Source of the DNA: Ignavibacteria bacterium
GTDB taxonomy: Bacteria; Bacteroidota; Ignavibacteria; Kapaibacteriales; UBA4661
Length of the DNA stretch: 64,000 bases
Assembly: GCA_014654705.1 (NCBI GenBank)
Contig: JACVZY010000110.1
Location: forward strand, 78,859 to 142,858
Reading direction: 5' to 3'
Both the position numbers and the translations under genes were made by a program. A model generated the notes under the pieces. The model was given only the letters and a program-made list of their open reading frames with translations, was not told the origin of the DNA and made no database searches. Shown piece by piece: positions 10,401 to 17,021 of the stretch (positions are counted from its first letter, which is position 1; every line of letters begins with the position of its first letter).

Positions 10401-11611
10401 AAGCGCCCACCGTCCTGCACATTGACAGTACCTGTTCCGCCAAAGCCGGCGGCTTGTACTTGAAACACACCTCCATTATTGACTGTTACACTTCCACTCA
10501 GAGCCACCGCGCCTAGTCCGCTAGAATAAATAAGCGTCCCAGATACACTTATATCAGAACCGAGTGCGGTAGTGATATTGGTGTGCATTGTCAGGGTTCG
10601 TCCCGACGGAATAACTAATACAGGCACAGCTGCACCGAGGGTAATATCGGCAACCTCAAACGAAGAACCAATGGAAATACTACCACTCCGAGTAATAGAA
10701 AGCGACTGTAAAGCACTTGCAGCGCCCGCACCGGAGGTAACACGCAAGCTACCGCTCACACTGCCTGTTCCGGCAATATTAAGATTACCGGTTCCAGCTG
10801 TTGCATTAAACGAACCGTTGGTAAAATCAGCAATATCGTTCAGCGTTAGATTGGGTGCGCCTGCGCCAAAAATACAGGTGCCATTTCCTTGAAAAGTAAA
10901 CGAGCCATTACACGTTACCGAAGAATTTTCCAGCTGAAGCGTTCCCGAACTCACCGTAAGAGAGCCATTGAGCGGCACACTCACGTAATTGACAAGCCGT
11001 AAACCAACGGCACTGGTATTGTTCATCGTTATATTTGCTGTTACGCCAGCCGCAGGAAATTCTAACATTCCTGAACTGACGTCCCTTGTCGTTGTACCGG
11101 TATAGTAGAGATTTGAACCGACATTGAATGTAAAGCCTGTTACTCCAGCAATATTAGGATTGCCATCAATACGCAATGTCCCACCCGCAGCCACGGTAAT
11201 CGTTCCGCCACCAGTTATCGTACCAACAACCGTTAGTTGACCTCCATTTTGCACATCTATCGTTCCGCCATTCAGCAGCATCGTACCATTGACAACCGCA
11301 TGCCGACCTGCCAGTACAACAAGATTCTGTCCCGCAAAATTTGCCCCTGCGAAGCCTGAACCCAAGCCCTGTGGCGTATTATACCAAGCAGAAGGTACGG
11401 CGGCATCAGTAAAACCATCGAAGAAATACAATTGAGCAGAAAGCTGTTGAGGTTCAAATAGGCAAAAAGAAGCCATCATCAGAAACACGCTCATAAAAAT
11501 TCTTCTGGAAGTATTGGATGAACCACCTAAATACTTCCATAAATAGTCCCGATTTGCCATGACAAAAGAAAGATAAAATTTGGAATAATTCTCGGTATGA
11601 CTAATGCCCAT
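4409..11611 (-). CDS. Giant T9SS-secreted protein: beta-rich repeats, seven IPT/TIG, LRR, Ig/Fn3-like and sorting domain
   Basis: A 2400-residue secreted protein. The hydrophobic signal sequence ends near residue 60 (QLSAQ). The start is uncertain: ATGs at 11560 and 11494 would give shorter leaders. Domains in order: Gly/Ser/Thr-rich beta-helix-like repeats (about 60-650); seven IPT/TIG Ig-like repeats (about 764-1340), each opening with a P-x-I-x-x-x-x-P motif and a GxxVxIxGxxF strand; leucine-rich repeats of plant-like type with LxxLxxLxLSxNxLxGxIP units (about 1345-1710); an Ig-like domain (about 1720-1807); a fibronectin III-like domain (1824-1920); a choice-of-anchor-like beta domain (1924-2020). 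It ends with a T9SS sorting domain, AIQPNPASNETDIRYTV to LTEKLQVIR (about 2319-2400). Such proteins cross the outer membrane by the T9SS and are released or anchored at the surface. Role probably adhesion, by inference. Confidence 0.85.
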   Translation of the reverse strand: MGISHTENYSKFYLSFVMANRDYLWKYLGGSSNTSRRIFMSVFLMMASFCLFEPQQLSAQLYFFDGFTDAAVPSAWYNTPQGLGSGFAGANFAGQNLVVLAGRHAVVNGTMLLNGGTIDVQNGGQLTVVGTITGGGTITVAAGGTLRIDGNPNIAGVTGFTFNVGSNLYYTGTTTRDVSSGMLEFPAAGVTANITMNNTSAVGLRLVNYVSVPLNGSLTVSSGTLQLENSSVTCNGSFTFQGNGTCIFGAGAPNLTLNDIADFTNGSFNATAGTGNLNIAGTGSVSGSLRVTSGAGAASALQSLSITRSGSISIGSSFEVADITLGAAVPVLVIPSGRTLTMHTNITTALGSDISVSGTLIYSSGLGAVALSGSVTVNNGGVFQVQAAGFGGTGTVNVQDGGRLRASAVMASGTVQYASGNATLEYFGTGLIAVVGAELPAIMRGSVSVTMSGAGQVYFNGTRTIFGTLSIAPSAAATRPIVGLKQNTTLTLKGNILTQAGVPTFGVENPEVGTVDIIIDSTSTTPISNFFISPDNALTGNAYLRNFTLNRPTNVDLRSNLVVGPEGAYPNITTTLLGLQRGTITPSVGNRVILLSSNATSLVGGSTSAYVQGTLQRTIRTSASVYFYPVGAAGRFMPFSLINPVTAAPTADATPGIALTPQIAFTGGTSNQIASFASNGHLWTATLTTITGVASFRVQLSDTNLVASNVIVVANSAAGDYAPLSATLFSNTQLTSTAPVGLPTMQSTLAFRIGNTVPGPNISAVAPIVVGSGATVLISGSNFIGVTRVGIGSVTAATYNVLSPTRITAVLPASVVADPGFVNAVSVALSVTAQGGSTASVTTLTYVLPPTITNFFPVLGTPGTPVRIIGTRFGGTLYNTPPTVTFGGVPAQTVIINSPTDITAIVPRNATTGSLRVVTPGGTAATISTFTFIPPPRITDIAPSVAPEGTLVTVSGTGFLQVSEVRFGGVKTQFTLNNSNRLTAVISTGATGFVEIFTPAGIITSATVFTFAPPPLITKATPPILGTGATLELEGFGFVAIPEVRFGNVTAADVTVSTIRAMSVVVPRSLSPGQYPITVITPGGTTTSSFTVTIVPAPIVSKFTPLSGTTGTIVQILGRNFTVAAIANVRIAGVTAANFQVVSDSLIIAETARISTAGIVSVTALGGTSVAPGVFQNIAPPPIISGFTPTAATTGTLITVVGENFNDANVLQIVNDNQILDFQEFRVVTNGQLTFIMPANATSGTIVIGTSGGFARSPLPITYLPPPNIAQVEPTFGLPGSTFIIRGNNLNGTRQVLLGATPAFRVTQDSPNQLTVVIDPASPLGFDLPITIQAEQGTTRVNNLFSIVTSIQADSLALVEIYRRTVGSGWKLNVNWLTLRPISQWFGVTVGTDSATRGRVVGLSLPQNNAQGSLPLALQFLTALRTLNLSGNPLTGTFPSYITNFRRLEELNVSGMRLSGVLPDSIGNVPNLRVLSVANNSLSGRIPRSLENAVNLQELNLSSNALADSIPAFLGNLTSLRIVRLNNNQLVGAIPTTFGATTRKVAALASTPNLQEFDVSSNRISGTIPDNFRTLRKLTVLAAANNRLSGALPIQTLLSLDSLRVLNLGGNGFTGALPGELSQLRRLRYLSLRSNQLDGTLPESLSSLDSLETLWLDSNRFTGAVPGTFENFAALARFGIAGNRITVLPNLLRVRLLNNLNVADNRLDFSSLETNALIDTLAIVPQDSIGEAQRIGAIISIPVRLAVNTGGTANRYQWFRQTQQGEVAVSGVLRDSTFIFPFTSASSGTYTCRVTNTLPELRSLTLYTRPIRIDSAGVPVPPREIPEPIFPLDSITNIVTTASLSWTRTTDASVYDVQLLSGRDTLTVSVSDTAYRLPGVRYETLYYWRVRGRNITGIAPWSVWNPFVTVAQNIEIAAVIPRFPRTPVGDEVRRDLVLISNTTATISIAQLRISDSENSFELLQEIGNNFPLQPGSSINIPVKFSPRTAGRKLGTVTIQYRTVVGGELRTVNFANILQGDGTPLKVVDTDFDLVRVNKRTRAAVLLINRLPRVTTATAGANTNVITISRVEIQNNVRNSFSTLAFQAPLYLGPGDTTALIIRCEPTLSGRLAARLKVVADVDNSAIRRDSSVGSLAANAILPLATDFYAEVAVRTARGQEKAAPGSAIQLEVYYTRATLPTITTQFQQIIYGTVRFDRNVLALNPDAYTENLPNSAPLNSISRVQLFPPEGLPRIYPSRARPSVRRDSVLIDSIPCRAVAGSVTETALVYEQLIWGRPGQRTTKVFIEEAPITNTFTATVSRAGGTRLITPAATGSLLTAIQPNPASNETDIRYTVAEQGSISLDVLDMQGQVVKRIRTGEANAGEYTTRIRISDLPSGTYLVRLTTNTEVLTEKLQVIR

Positions 11612-11947
11612 AAAGCACCAGAGTGTTGGTTATATTGAAGTTTCAGACAACCATATCACGCAGGAAGCAAGGTTATATCCTGCACAGAATCCTGCAATGA
11701 GACCAGAACAGTTGTTTTGAAGCGAAAAGATAGATAATTTCCATTGATTCACAAAGGACTTCCTTTCGGGAAATGAAAAATACTACGAAAGTGGTAGCTG
11801 ATAGCTTTGAGAGATAGTGTTTTCACAAGCGACCGTTGAAAATTTGTCCGTCGCAAAACAAAAAAACTGAGAGCGCCGAAGCACCCTCAGTTATAGTTTT
11901 CAGATTATTTATGCGTAGAAAAACGCAGTATCAAATGGAGTAATTGA
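11612..11947. other. Intergenic region upstream of the giant gene
   Basis: This 336-bp gap holds the terminator of the P460-type gene on its right side (11858-11892) and should contain the promoter of the giant gene. No well-formed Bacteroidota promoter is visible; a TATCTTTC on the minus strand just upstream of the alternative start at 11560 is one mismatch from TAnnTTTG. No gene, RNA or repeat is recognisable. Confidence 0.4.
11858..11892 (-). terminator. Rho-independent terminator of the P460-type gene
   Basis: AACTGAG at 11865-11871 pairs with CTCAGTT at 11886-11892. On the minus strand the stem is followed by a long U-run. It lies 56 bp past the stop of the cytochrome gene. Confidence 0.8.
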
Positions 11948-12475
11948 CTACGGATTGCTCACATTCATCAGTGTTCGGTCAATATGACCTGAAATACTAT
12001 GGCAAGCAATACAGCCATTGCCTTTGCTGGAGAGCGGATGGCGCTCTGCTCCTGCAGCCGTTACATATCCCCATACCCAACCATCAGCATCGGCGCTTGG
12101 GTCTGCCTTGCGCTTGAGCATCAACGCATAGCCGGAAATGCTTCTATCAGAATTGACTAGCTCTTTTACAATCGTTGAGCCTTCAGGAAAAACCGCTCCC
12201 GCTTTTACTTTTCCGTTTGCGTCCAACTGCGTGGCAGCTGTTGCATCATAGCGGGTACGTTGAAAAACTTCAATATGACCAGACACGCCATTTTTTGGTA
12301 AGTATGCGTCGGATTTTTTATACCATGTATAACCGCTTGTTTGCTTGGCTATTTCAAAAATTTTGGGAATCGTTAGTGCGTCTGTATTTGTAGGTGTGGT
12401 GGTATTCATCTGGCAAGCATTCAAGAGAGATACAAATACTATCAGTGCTATGCTAAGGGCAATCTGTTTTTTCAT
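11948..12475 (-). CDS. Cytochrome P460-type c-heme lipoprotein
   Basis: A 175-residue lipoprotein. The signal peptide ends in a lipobox, LLNAC, with the lipidated Cys21. A C-terminal CIACH at residues 155-159 is a c-type heme attachment motif. Upstream blocks HIEVFQRTRYDATA, AVFPEGSTIVKELV and YALMLKRK...GWVWGYVTAAG match the cytochrome P460 family, which folds as a small beta-barrel around heme. Members oxidise hydroxylamine/NO or bind ligands, and many are uncharacterised. The protein should sit on a membrane facing the periplasm. It is transcribed alone, between its own terminator and a likely promoter at 12682-12710. The neighbouring Crp/Fnr regulator is upstream on the same strand, so control by it is possible but unproven. 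Confidence 0.8.
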   Translation of the reverse strand: MKKQIALSIALIVFVSLLNACQMNTTTPTNTDALTIPKIFEIAKQTSGYTWYKKSDAYLPKNGVSGHIEVFQRTRYDATAATQLDANGKVKAGAVFPEGSTIVKELVNSDRSISGYALMLKRKADPSADADGWVWGYVTAAGAERHPLSSKGNGCIACHSISGHIDRTLMNVSNP

Positions 12476-12681
12476 GACACTTATCGGAAAAAGGGTGGTG
12501 AAATAAATTTTTTAAGAGATATGTTTTTTATTGGAGTGCACACTACTGAGAATTTTCCAGTTTACATCGCCTTTCGTTATCCTCGTAAGTGGCGAGGCTT
12601 TAGCGCTCAAGCATCTTGGGTTTGTTTATCGTAATTGAGTATGGCTTTTGCCGAGGTAAAAAGAATGTGGTGAATACAATA

Positions 12682-12710
12682 CAAAGTTACATTCTCGGCA
12701 CGTTGCCAAA
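12682..12710 (-). promoter_or_regulatory. Candidate Bacteroidota-type promoter for the P460-type gene
   Basis: Read on the minus strand: TTTG (12710-12707), 17 bp, then TAACTTTG (12689-12682), matching TAnnTTTG. It starts right after the Crp/Fnr stop and leaves a leader of about 195 nt. Spacing is slightly short, so confidence is moderate. Confidence 0.45.
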
Positions 12711-12712
12711 TG

Positions 12713-13387
12713 TCAGACGGCGAACATTTGGCGTTTTTTAATGCAAATTTCTCCACGCTTAAAGTCAAGAGCACCTTGCGAACGAAGGTCATTGAAAAGC
12801 TGATTTAATGTTGGACGAGCAAGCCCAATCAAATCAGCGATATTTTGCTGGGTGTAGATGTGTTTGATAATCACTGTTTCGCCCCTTTTTTGACCGCTTT
12901 CCGAGGCGAGGTCTTTGATAAACTCCCGAAGTCGGGTTTCGGCATCTTTGAAAAGGAGAATTTCCATGCGCCGCTCAATCTTTTGCAATTTCCAACCGAT
13001 GAGTTTTCGTATGCCCAGCGCAAAATCTTTGTAGTCGCGCATGAGATTGTTCATCGTCTCCGCGCTCATGGGGCAAAGAACCGTGTTGGTATCAATGGCA
13101 ACGGCACACTCTCGGCGCTTTTCCGCACCAAAAAGCGCCATTTCTCCGAAGAGCTCGCCCTTGCCCAGAATAGCTTTGATGCGCTCTTCGCCATTTTCGC
13201 CATAGACCACAATCTTTACTTTGCCTTCAGCAATAAGATAGATACTAGATGCAGCATCTTCTTCCCAATAAACCACATCTTCTTTGCCAAATCTCTTAAA
13301 ATTATGGTTCTTGCTGTATTCCGCGAACTTGTGCGGACACAGAAGCGTGTACATATCAACGTTTTCGATGTACCAAAGCGCGGACAT
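12713..13387 (-). CDS. Crp/Fnr-family transcriptional regulator
   Basis: A 224-residue protein starting MSALWYIENVDMYTLL. The upstream open frame adds 37 unrelated hydrophobic residues and is rejected. Residues about 20-130 form a cyclic-nucleotide-binding-type beta-roll with the usual GEVKI-like AEGKVKIVVYGENGEE and GELFGEMALFG. The C-terminus has the winged-helix DNA-binding domain, with TQQNIADLIGLARPTLNQLF as the helix-turn-helix. There is no N-terminal cysteine cluster, so it is not an oxygen-sensing FNR with an iron-sulfur centre. It may respond to cAMP or another small ligand; a class III adenylate cyclase lies at 53-55 kb of this window, though a link is speculative. It is divergent from the CHMI-like gene (167 bp between starts). 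Confidence 0.85.
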   Translation of the reverse strand: MSALWYIENVDMYTLLCPHKFAEYSKNHNFKRFGKEDVVYWEEDAASSIYLIAEGKVKIVVYGENGEERIKAILGKGELFGEMALFGAEKRRECAVAIDTNTVLCPMSAETMNNLMRDYKDFALGIRKLIGWKLQKIERRMEILLFKDAETRLREFIKDLASESGQKRGETVIIKHIYTQQNIADLIGLARPTLNQLFNDLRSQGALDFKRGEICIKKRQMFAV

Positions 13388-13554
13388 ATCGTAAAGAAAA
13401 TATCGGAAAGAAAGAAGAATAAAATAATATTGACGAAAAATATACGAAATCAACTGCTGATAGCCGCATTTTTTTATTTCCCACAAACCAAAAAGCAAGT
13501 ATCTTGGAGGTCAATAGTTTATTTATCAACTACTTTCTTTTAAACGTAAACATT

Positions 13555-13941
13555 ATGCCACACATTATCTTGGAACATTCCGCAAACATTGTTGAAAAGC
13601 CAGACTTCACAAGTCTTTTCAAAAAACTGCACGATACCATGATGACCTTTGGCGTCTTCGCACTAGACGACCTGAAAAGCCGTGCATACTCATCAGACAA
13701 TTACTTCATCGCCGATGGCAAAGAGCATCACGCCTTTGTTCACGTCGAGGTAGGTATCTTGTCAGGTCGTAGTCTGGAAATGCGCGAAAAGCTGAGTGAG
13801 CAACTTATCGGCGTTTTGCAAGATGCCTTTCGCGATTCTTTGCATGAACGACACTGTATCGTAAGCCTTGAAGTCCGCGAACTCGACCGCAGTACCTATC
13901 GCAAAGTGGTGAATGCTCACGTATCATCGTCGGGAATGTAG
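13555..13941 (+). CDS. 5-carboxymethyl-2-hydroxymuconate delta-isomerase-like tautomerase
   Basis: A 128-residue protein beginning MPHIILEHSANI. This is the CHMI-family start, in which the proline exposed after Met removal is the catalytic base of the tautomerase superfamily. Later blocks such as HAFVHVEVGILSGRSLEMREKLSEQLIGVL and SLEVRELDRSTYRKV match the family along its length. The enzyme class acts in homoprotocatechuate breakdown, but no other gene of that pathway is nearby, so the physiological substrate here is uncertain. The start at 13555 is chosen because of the MP requirement; the frame is open 17 codons further upstream. A hairpin terminator follows. Confidence 0.85.
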   Translation: MPHIILEHSANIVEKPDFTSLFKKLHDTMMTFGVFALDDLKSRAYSSDNYFIADGKEHHAFVHVEVGILSGRSLEMREKLSEQLIGVLQDAFRDSLHERHCIVSLEVRELDRSTYRKVVNAHVSSSGM

Positions 13942-13950
13942 CAAAAAACA

Positions 13951-13991
13951 AATGTGTAGCTCATCCTGAACCAGCAGGTGGGCTACACATT
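13951..13991. terminator. Hairpin terminator between convergent genes
   Basis: AATGTGTAGC at 13951-13960 pairs perfectly with GCTACACATT at 13982-13991. On the minus strand a U-rich stretch follows, and on the plus strand TGTTTG. It lies between the convergent tautomerase and DUF1294 genes. Confidence 0.65.
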
Positions 13992-14039
13992 GTTTGTCGG
14001 CATTTTCTGCAAAACCTTACAGTTCTACAAATACAATGC

Positions 14040-14306
14040 TCAATATCTTCTCAAAAGGAATATCACGGCAACGTGAATAACGGTTGCTGCCATAAGAATA
14101 ACAGCAAAAATAGGCTTCTGTGTCTTATGCCGGAAAATCAAACGTCCCAGCCATCCGCCAAAAAAACCACCCGCTAACGAGCATAAATGCAGAGTTCTCT
14201 CCGGCACACGCTCGGCATTTTTTTTTGCCTGTTGCTTGTCATAGCCGTAGAGCGCAAATGTCACAGCGCTTGTAGTAGCAAGCCAAATCAAATAATACAA
14301 TTCCAT
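14040..14306 (-). CDS. DUF1294 small inner-membrane protein
   Basis: An 88-residue protein with three predicted membrane segments (about 3-20, 43-60 and 66-84). The family signature is clear: YGYDKQQAKKNAERVPERTLHLCSLAGGFFGGWLGRLIFRHKTQKPIF corresponds to the DUF1294 YDK...RxPExxLhxxxxxGGxxGxxxxxxxxRHKTxKxxF block, quoted here across positions 20-67. The function of the family is unknown. It lies 40 bp downstream of the RhlE-type helicase on the same strand and may be co-transcribed with it. Confidence 0.85.
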   Translation of the reverse strand: MELYYLIWLATTSAVTFALYGYDKQQAKKNAERVPERTLHLCSLAGGFFGGWLGRLIFRHKTQKPIFAVILMAATVIHVAVIFLLRRY

Positions 14307-14346
14307 TGTTCTTCCTTTCGATAAACAAAACTATGTACTCGTATTG

Positions 14347-15918
14347 TTACGACCAGCTTCGTTTCGAGGAGCGTCCGTAGCTTTTGCCGCCGCCACTTTC
14401 ACCCGCACGGCGCTCAGAACCTTGCGCACCTTTCGAGAATGAGCGCTTTTTGAACGTTTTTCCGGCGCTTGCTCCTGCTCCACCGCTTTTCGCAGTGCCA
14501 TCGGCAGAAAGTACCGCAAAGCCTTGCGCGGCAGCTCGGGATGAAACGGGAGCACGTCCCACGCCACTTTTCTTGTGATAGCCATTTTGATGACCGTCAC
14601 GGTGCTGTTCGTGACTCTGACCATCACGGCTTTGTCCACCACTGCGAACCTGACCGTCGCGGCTTGGACGTGCACCTCGGCGATGACCGTTCCCGCGTGA
14701 TTCCTCGCGTTCAGCCTCTTCGCGGTGTATTTCCTGCATTTCAGCTTCGTCCGGTTTCACAAACACAAAGCCCGGATAGGACTTAATGGATAGCCGCTTG
14801 CCAATATGACGCTCTATTTTGCGCACATATGGTTCTTCGTCGCGGGCAACAAAACTAAGCGCATCGCCCGTCGTGCTTGCCCTGCCCGTTCTACCGATGC
14901 GGTGTATGTAGTCCTCTGCATCCGGCGGCGTGTCGAAGTTGATGACGTGCGAAATACCGTCCACGTCAATACCCCGCGCTGCAACGTCGGTTGCGACCAT
15001 GATTTTGTATTTGCCGCTCTTAAAGCCTGCCAGTGCTGTTTGACGCTGCCCTTGTGAGCGATTGGAGTGAATAGCAATCGAAGGAAAACCTTTGCGCTCC
15101 AAGCGTCGCATGATGCGGTCTGCGCCATGTTTTGTGCGCGAGAAAACAAGAACGCTTTCCATGGATTCTTCTTTCAGCACGTGCAGCAGCAAATCTACCT
15201 TTTGCGACTGAGGAATGCTGTAAAAATGCTGTGTTACGTTTTCCGAGGGGTTGCGGCGCTCGCCAATGTTGACGATTTCGGGTGAACGCTGCACTTGACG
15301 TGTGAGTGTTTGAATTTTATCGGACATCGTTGCCGAGAAAAGCAGCGTTTGTCGCATTGGTGGGGTATTAGCAACGATTTTTTTCACGTCGTTGATAAAT
15401 CCCATGTCGAGCATACGATCTGCTTCGTCGAGAACAAGAATTTCAAGTTGCGAGAAATCAATTGCCTTACGATTCATCAGATCGAGCAAGCGACCGGGCG
15501 TAGCAATGATAATATCGGTACTGAAGCGGAGTTGCTTTTCCTGCATTTCGATACTAACGCCACCATAGACGCAGAATGCTCTGAGACGCATAAAACGGGC
15601 GAGCGCAGAAGCAGTCGCCTCGATTTGCTGTGCCAGTTCGCGTGTGGGCGAAAGCACCAGCGCACGAACGGGACGAAATTTAGGATTTTGGAGCTTGCCG
15701 GGCTGCTGGAACTCCGGCGCGGAATTTGCAAGATTCTGCAAAAGCGGGATGACAAAAGCGGCTGTTTTGCCGGTGCCCGTCTGAGCGCATCCGATGAGGT
15801 CGGCACCCTCCAGAATACGCGGGATAGCAGCTTGTTGAATGGGGGTAGGGGTAGTGTACTGAGCAGCAGAAATCCCCTGCATGAGGCGGTCTGACAGACC
15901 AAATGAATCGAAGGTCAT
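14347..15918 (-). CDS. rhlE: DEAD-box RNA helicase, RhlE type
   Basis: A 523-residue ATP-dependent RNA helicase. Visible motifs: Q motif TPTPIQQAAIP (about 23-33), Walker A AQTGTGKT (45-52), PTRELAQQ (91-98), DEAD (164-167), SAT (195-197) and HRIGRTGR near 345. A basic, Gly/Ser/Arg-rich low-complexity tail of roughly 140 residues follows the helicase core, as is common in RhlE-like proteins, where it helps RNA binding. The role is remodelling of rRNA or mRNA structure in the cytoplasm, often with cold-shock relevance. The start MTFDSFGLSD is the usual RhlE beginning. A -7 element candidate lies about 37 bp upstream. DUF1294 follows downstream. Confidence 0.93.
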   Translation of the reverse strand: MTFDSFGLSDRLMQGISAAQYTTPTPIQQAAIPRILEGADLIGCAQTGTGKTAAFVIPLLQNLANSAPEFQQPGKLQNPKFRPVRALVLSPTRELAQQIEATASALARFMRLRAFCVYGGVSIEMQEKQLRFSTDIIIATPGRLLDLMNRKAIDFSQLEILVLDEADRMLDMGFINDVKKIVANTPPMRQTLLFSATMSDKIQTLTRQVQRSPEIVNIGERRNPSENVTQHFYSIPQSQKVDLLLHVLKEESMESVLVFSRTKHGADRIMRRLERKGFPSIAIHSNRSQGQRQTALAGFKSGKYKIMVATDVAARGIDVDGISHVINFDTPPDAEDYIHRIGRTGRASTTGDALSFVARDEEPYVRKIERHIGKRLSIKSYPGFVFVKPDEAEMQEIHREEAEREESRGNGHRRGARPSRDGQVRSGGQSRDGQSHEQHRDGHQNGYHKKSGVGRAPVSSRAAAQGFAVLSADGTAKSGGAGASAGKTFKKRSFSKGAQGSERRAGESGGGKSYGRSSKRSWS

Positions 15919-15954
15919 TAAACAATATGAACGTGATGAAAAATAATTCAGTTA

Positions 15955-15962
15955 CAAAGATA
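15955..15962 (-). promoter_or_regulatory. Possible -7 element for rhlE
   Basis: TATCTTTG on the minus strand fits TAnnTTTG, 37 bp upstream of the rhlE start. No TTTG is present at the usual distance, so only half of the promoter is supported. Confidence 0.35.
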
Positions 15963-16006
15963 CGATTTTTCTGCTATAATGCAGCAGATAATCGTGTTTG
16001 CTGACG

Positions 16007-16999
16007 TTATTCTGCACGGAACCCGCTTTCTAAGAAACTTCGCACATCGCTTTTCCATTGTTCGCGGTAGTCTGCAAGATACCCCGCGTGCCCCGCTCGC
16101 GGATAGACCACAAGACGCTTTGGTGAGGAGAGATTGTGAAAAATTGCCCCTATTTCCTCACGACTCACTTTATCGTCTTTACCGCCCCAAAGAAGTAATG
16201 TCGGAGTGTGCACCGATTGTGCATATTCTGTTGGTTTATGCGCAAAACCCCAGAAACCATGCTGCACACCACCCCAAAACACCAACAATTCAGCCATTGG
16301 GAACGAAGGTAGCTTCATTGCCGTAAACCGCATCCGTGCTGCATCAAGCATCGAACCAAAAGGACATTCCACAATAATTCCCGATGGCATTATATCGCCT
16401 TCACTAACTGCTTTGATGACCGCAGCCGCACCTAGAGAACTGCCGAAAAGAAAGATACGCTCCTCGCCTTGCTGCTTCAGATGGTTAAAACAGGCTTTCA
16501 CATTTTCTGCTTCGTGAAAGCCAATCGTTGTTTCATTCCCATCAGAACCTCCGCAGCCCATAAAATCTACCAGCATGGTATTGTATCTCATTTGTAGCAA
16601 TTCGTCGGAACGCTCCAGCATTTGTGATTTTTCTGCGCTGTAACCATGAAACAGAATCACCGTTCCTTTTGGTTTTGCTACGGTGATATGCCAACATTCA
16701 AGCGCTGTCTGACCGCTTTGAATCCGCACCGTCGCAAAAGGTTGTTTGGGCGTTGTCTGCGTGCGAGGACGCGGATTATCAATACCGAAAAGCGCAATCT
16801 TGATTTTGTCAAACCCCGAAAGCCGCGCGGGGTCTTTTGTCTTGGCAATATCGCTTTGGGAAAAGTGCGTGAACTTGTAGGCATGGAAATATGCGACAAT
16901 GTTTATCAGCACGAATACAATAGCAAAGCCGTACAGCAGCTTGCTCATCAGTGCTGTACGGCTTTGAATATTTCGTTTTTTGAGAAGCCTTAATTGCAT
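16007..16999 (-). CDS. Alpha/beta hydrolase with N-terminal membrane anchor
   Basis: A 330-residue protein. Residues about 20-40 (LLYGFAIVFVLINIVAYFHA) form one membrane segment or uncleaved signal. The hydrolase domain follows: oxyanion HG in ILFHGYS (118-119), the nucleophile elbow GSSLG with Ser188, an acid-loop candidate in LLLWGGKDDKVS, and the late histidine in RAGHAGYLADY. The overall build is that of the BEM46/YqkD-like serine hydrolases (COG1073), which are esterases or peptidases of unknown substrate. An alternative start at 16948 (MSKLLYGF) is equally reasonable. It lies 22 bp downstream of the CUB/cohesin gene, on the same strand. Confidence 0.8.
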   Translation of the reverse strand: MQLRLLKKRNIQSRTALMSKLLYGFAIVFVLINIVAYFHAYKFTHFSQSDIAKTKDPARLSGFDKIKIALFGIDNPRPRTQTTPKQPFATVRIQSGQTALECWHITVAKPKGTVILFHGYSAEKSQMLERSDELLQMRYNTMLVDFMGCGGSDGNETTIGFHEAENVKACFNHLKQQGEERIFLFGSSLGAAAVIKAVSEGDIMPSGIIVECPFGSMLDAARMRFTAMKLPSFPMAELLVFWGGVQHGFWGFAHKPTEYAQSVHTPTLLLWGGKDDKVSREEIGAIFHNLSSPKRLVVYPRAGHAGYLADYREQWKSDVRSFLESGFRAE

Positions 17000-17021
17000 A
17001 TTTCTTCAATTCAAAGCTACA

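Noticed and set aside
12607..12792. Small minus-strand frame near the Crp/Fnr gene end
   Set aside because: It overlaps the Crp/Fnr coding region in another frame and has no convincing start or conserved motif.
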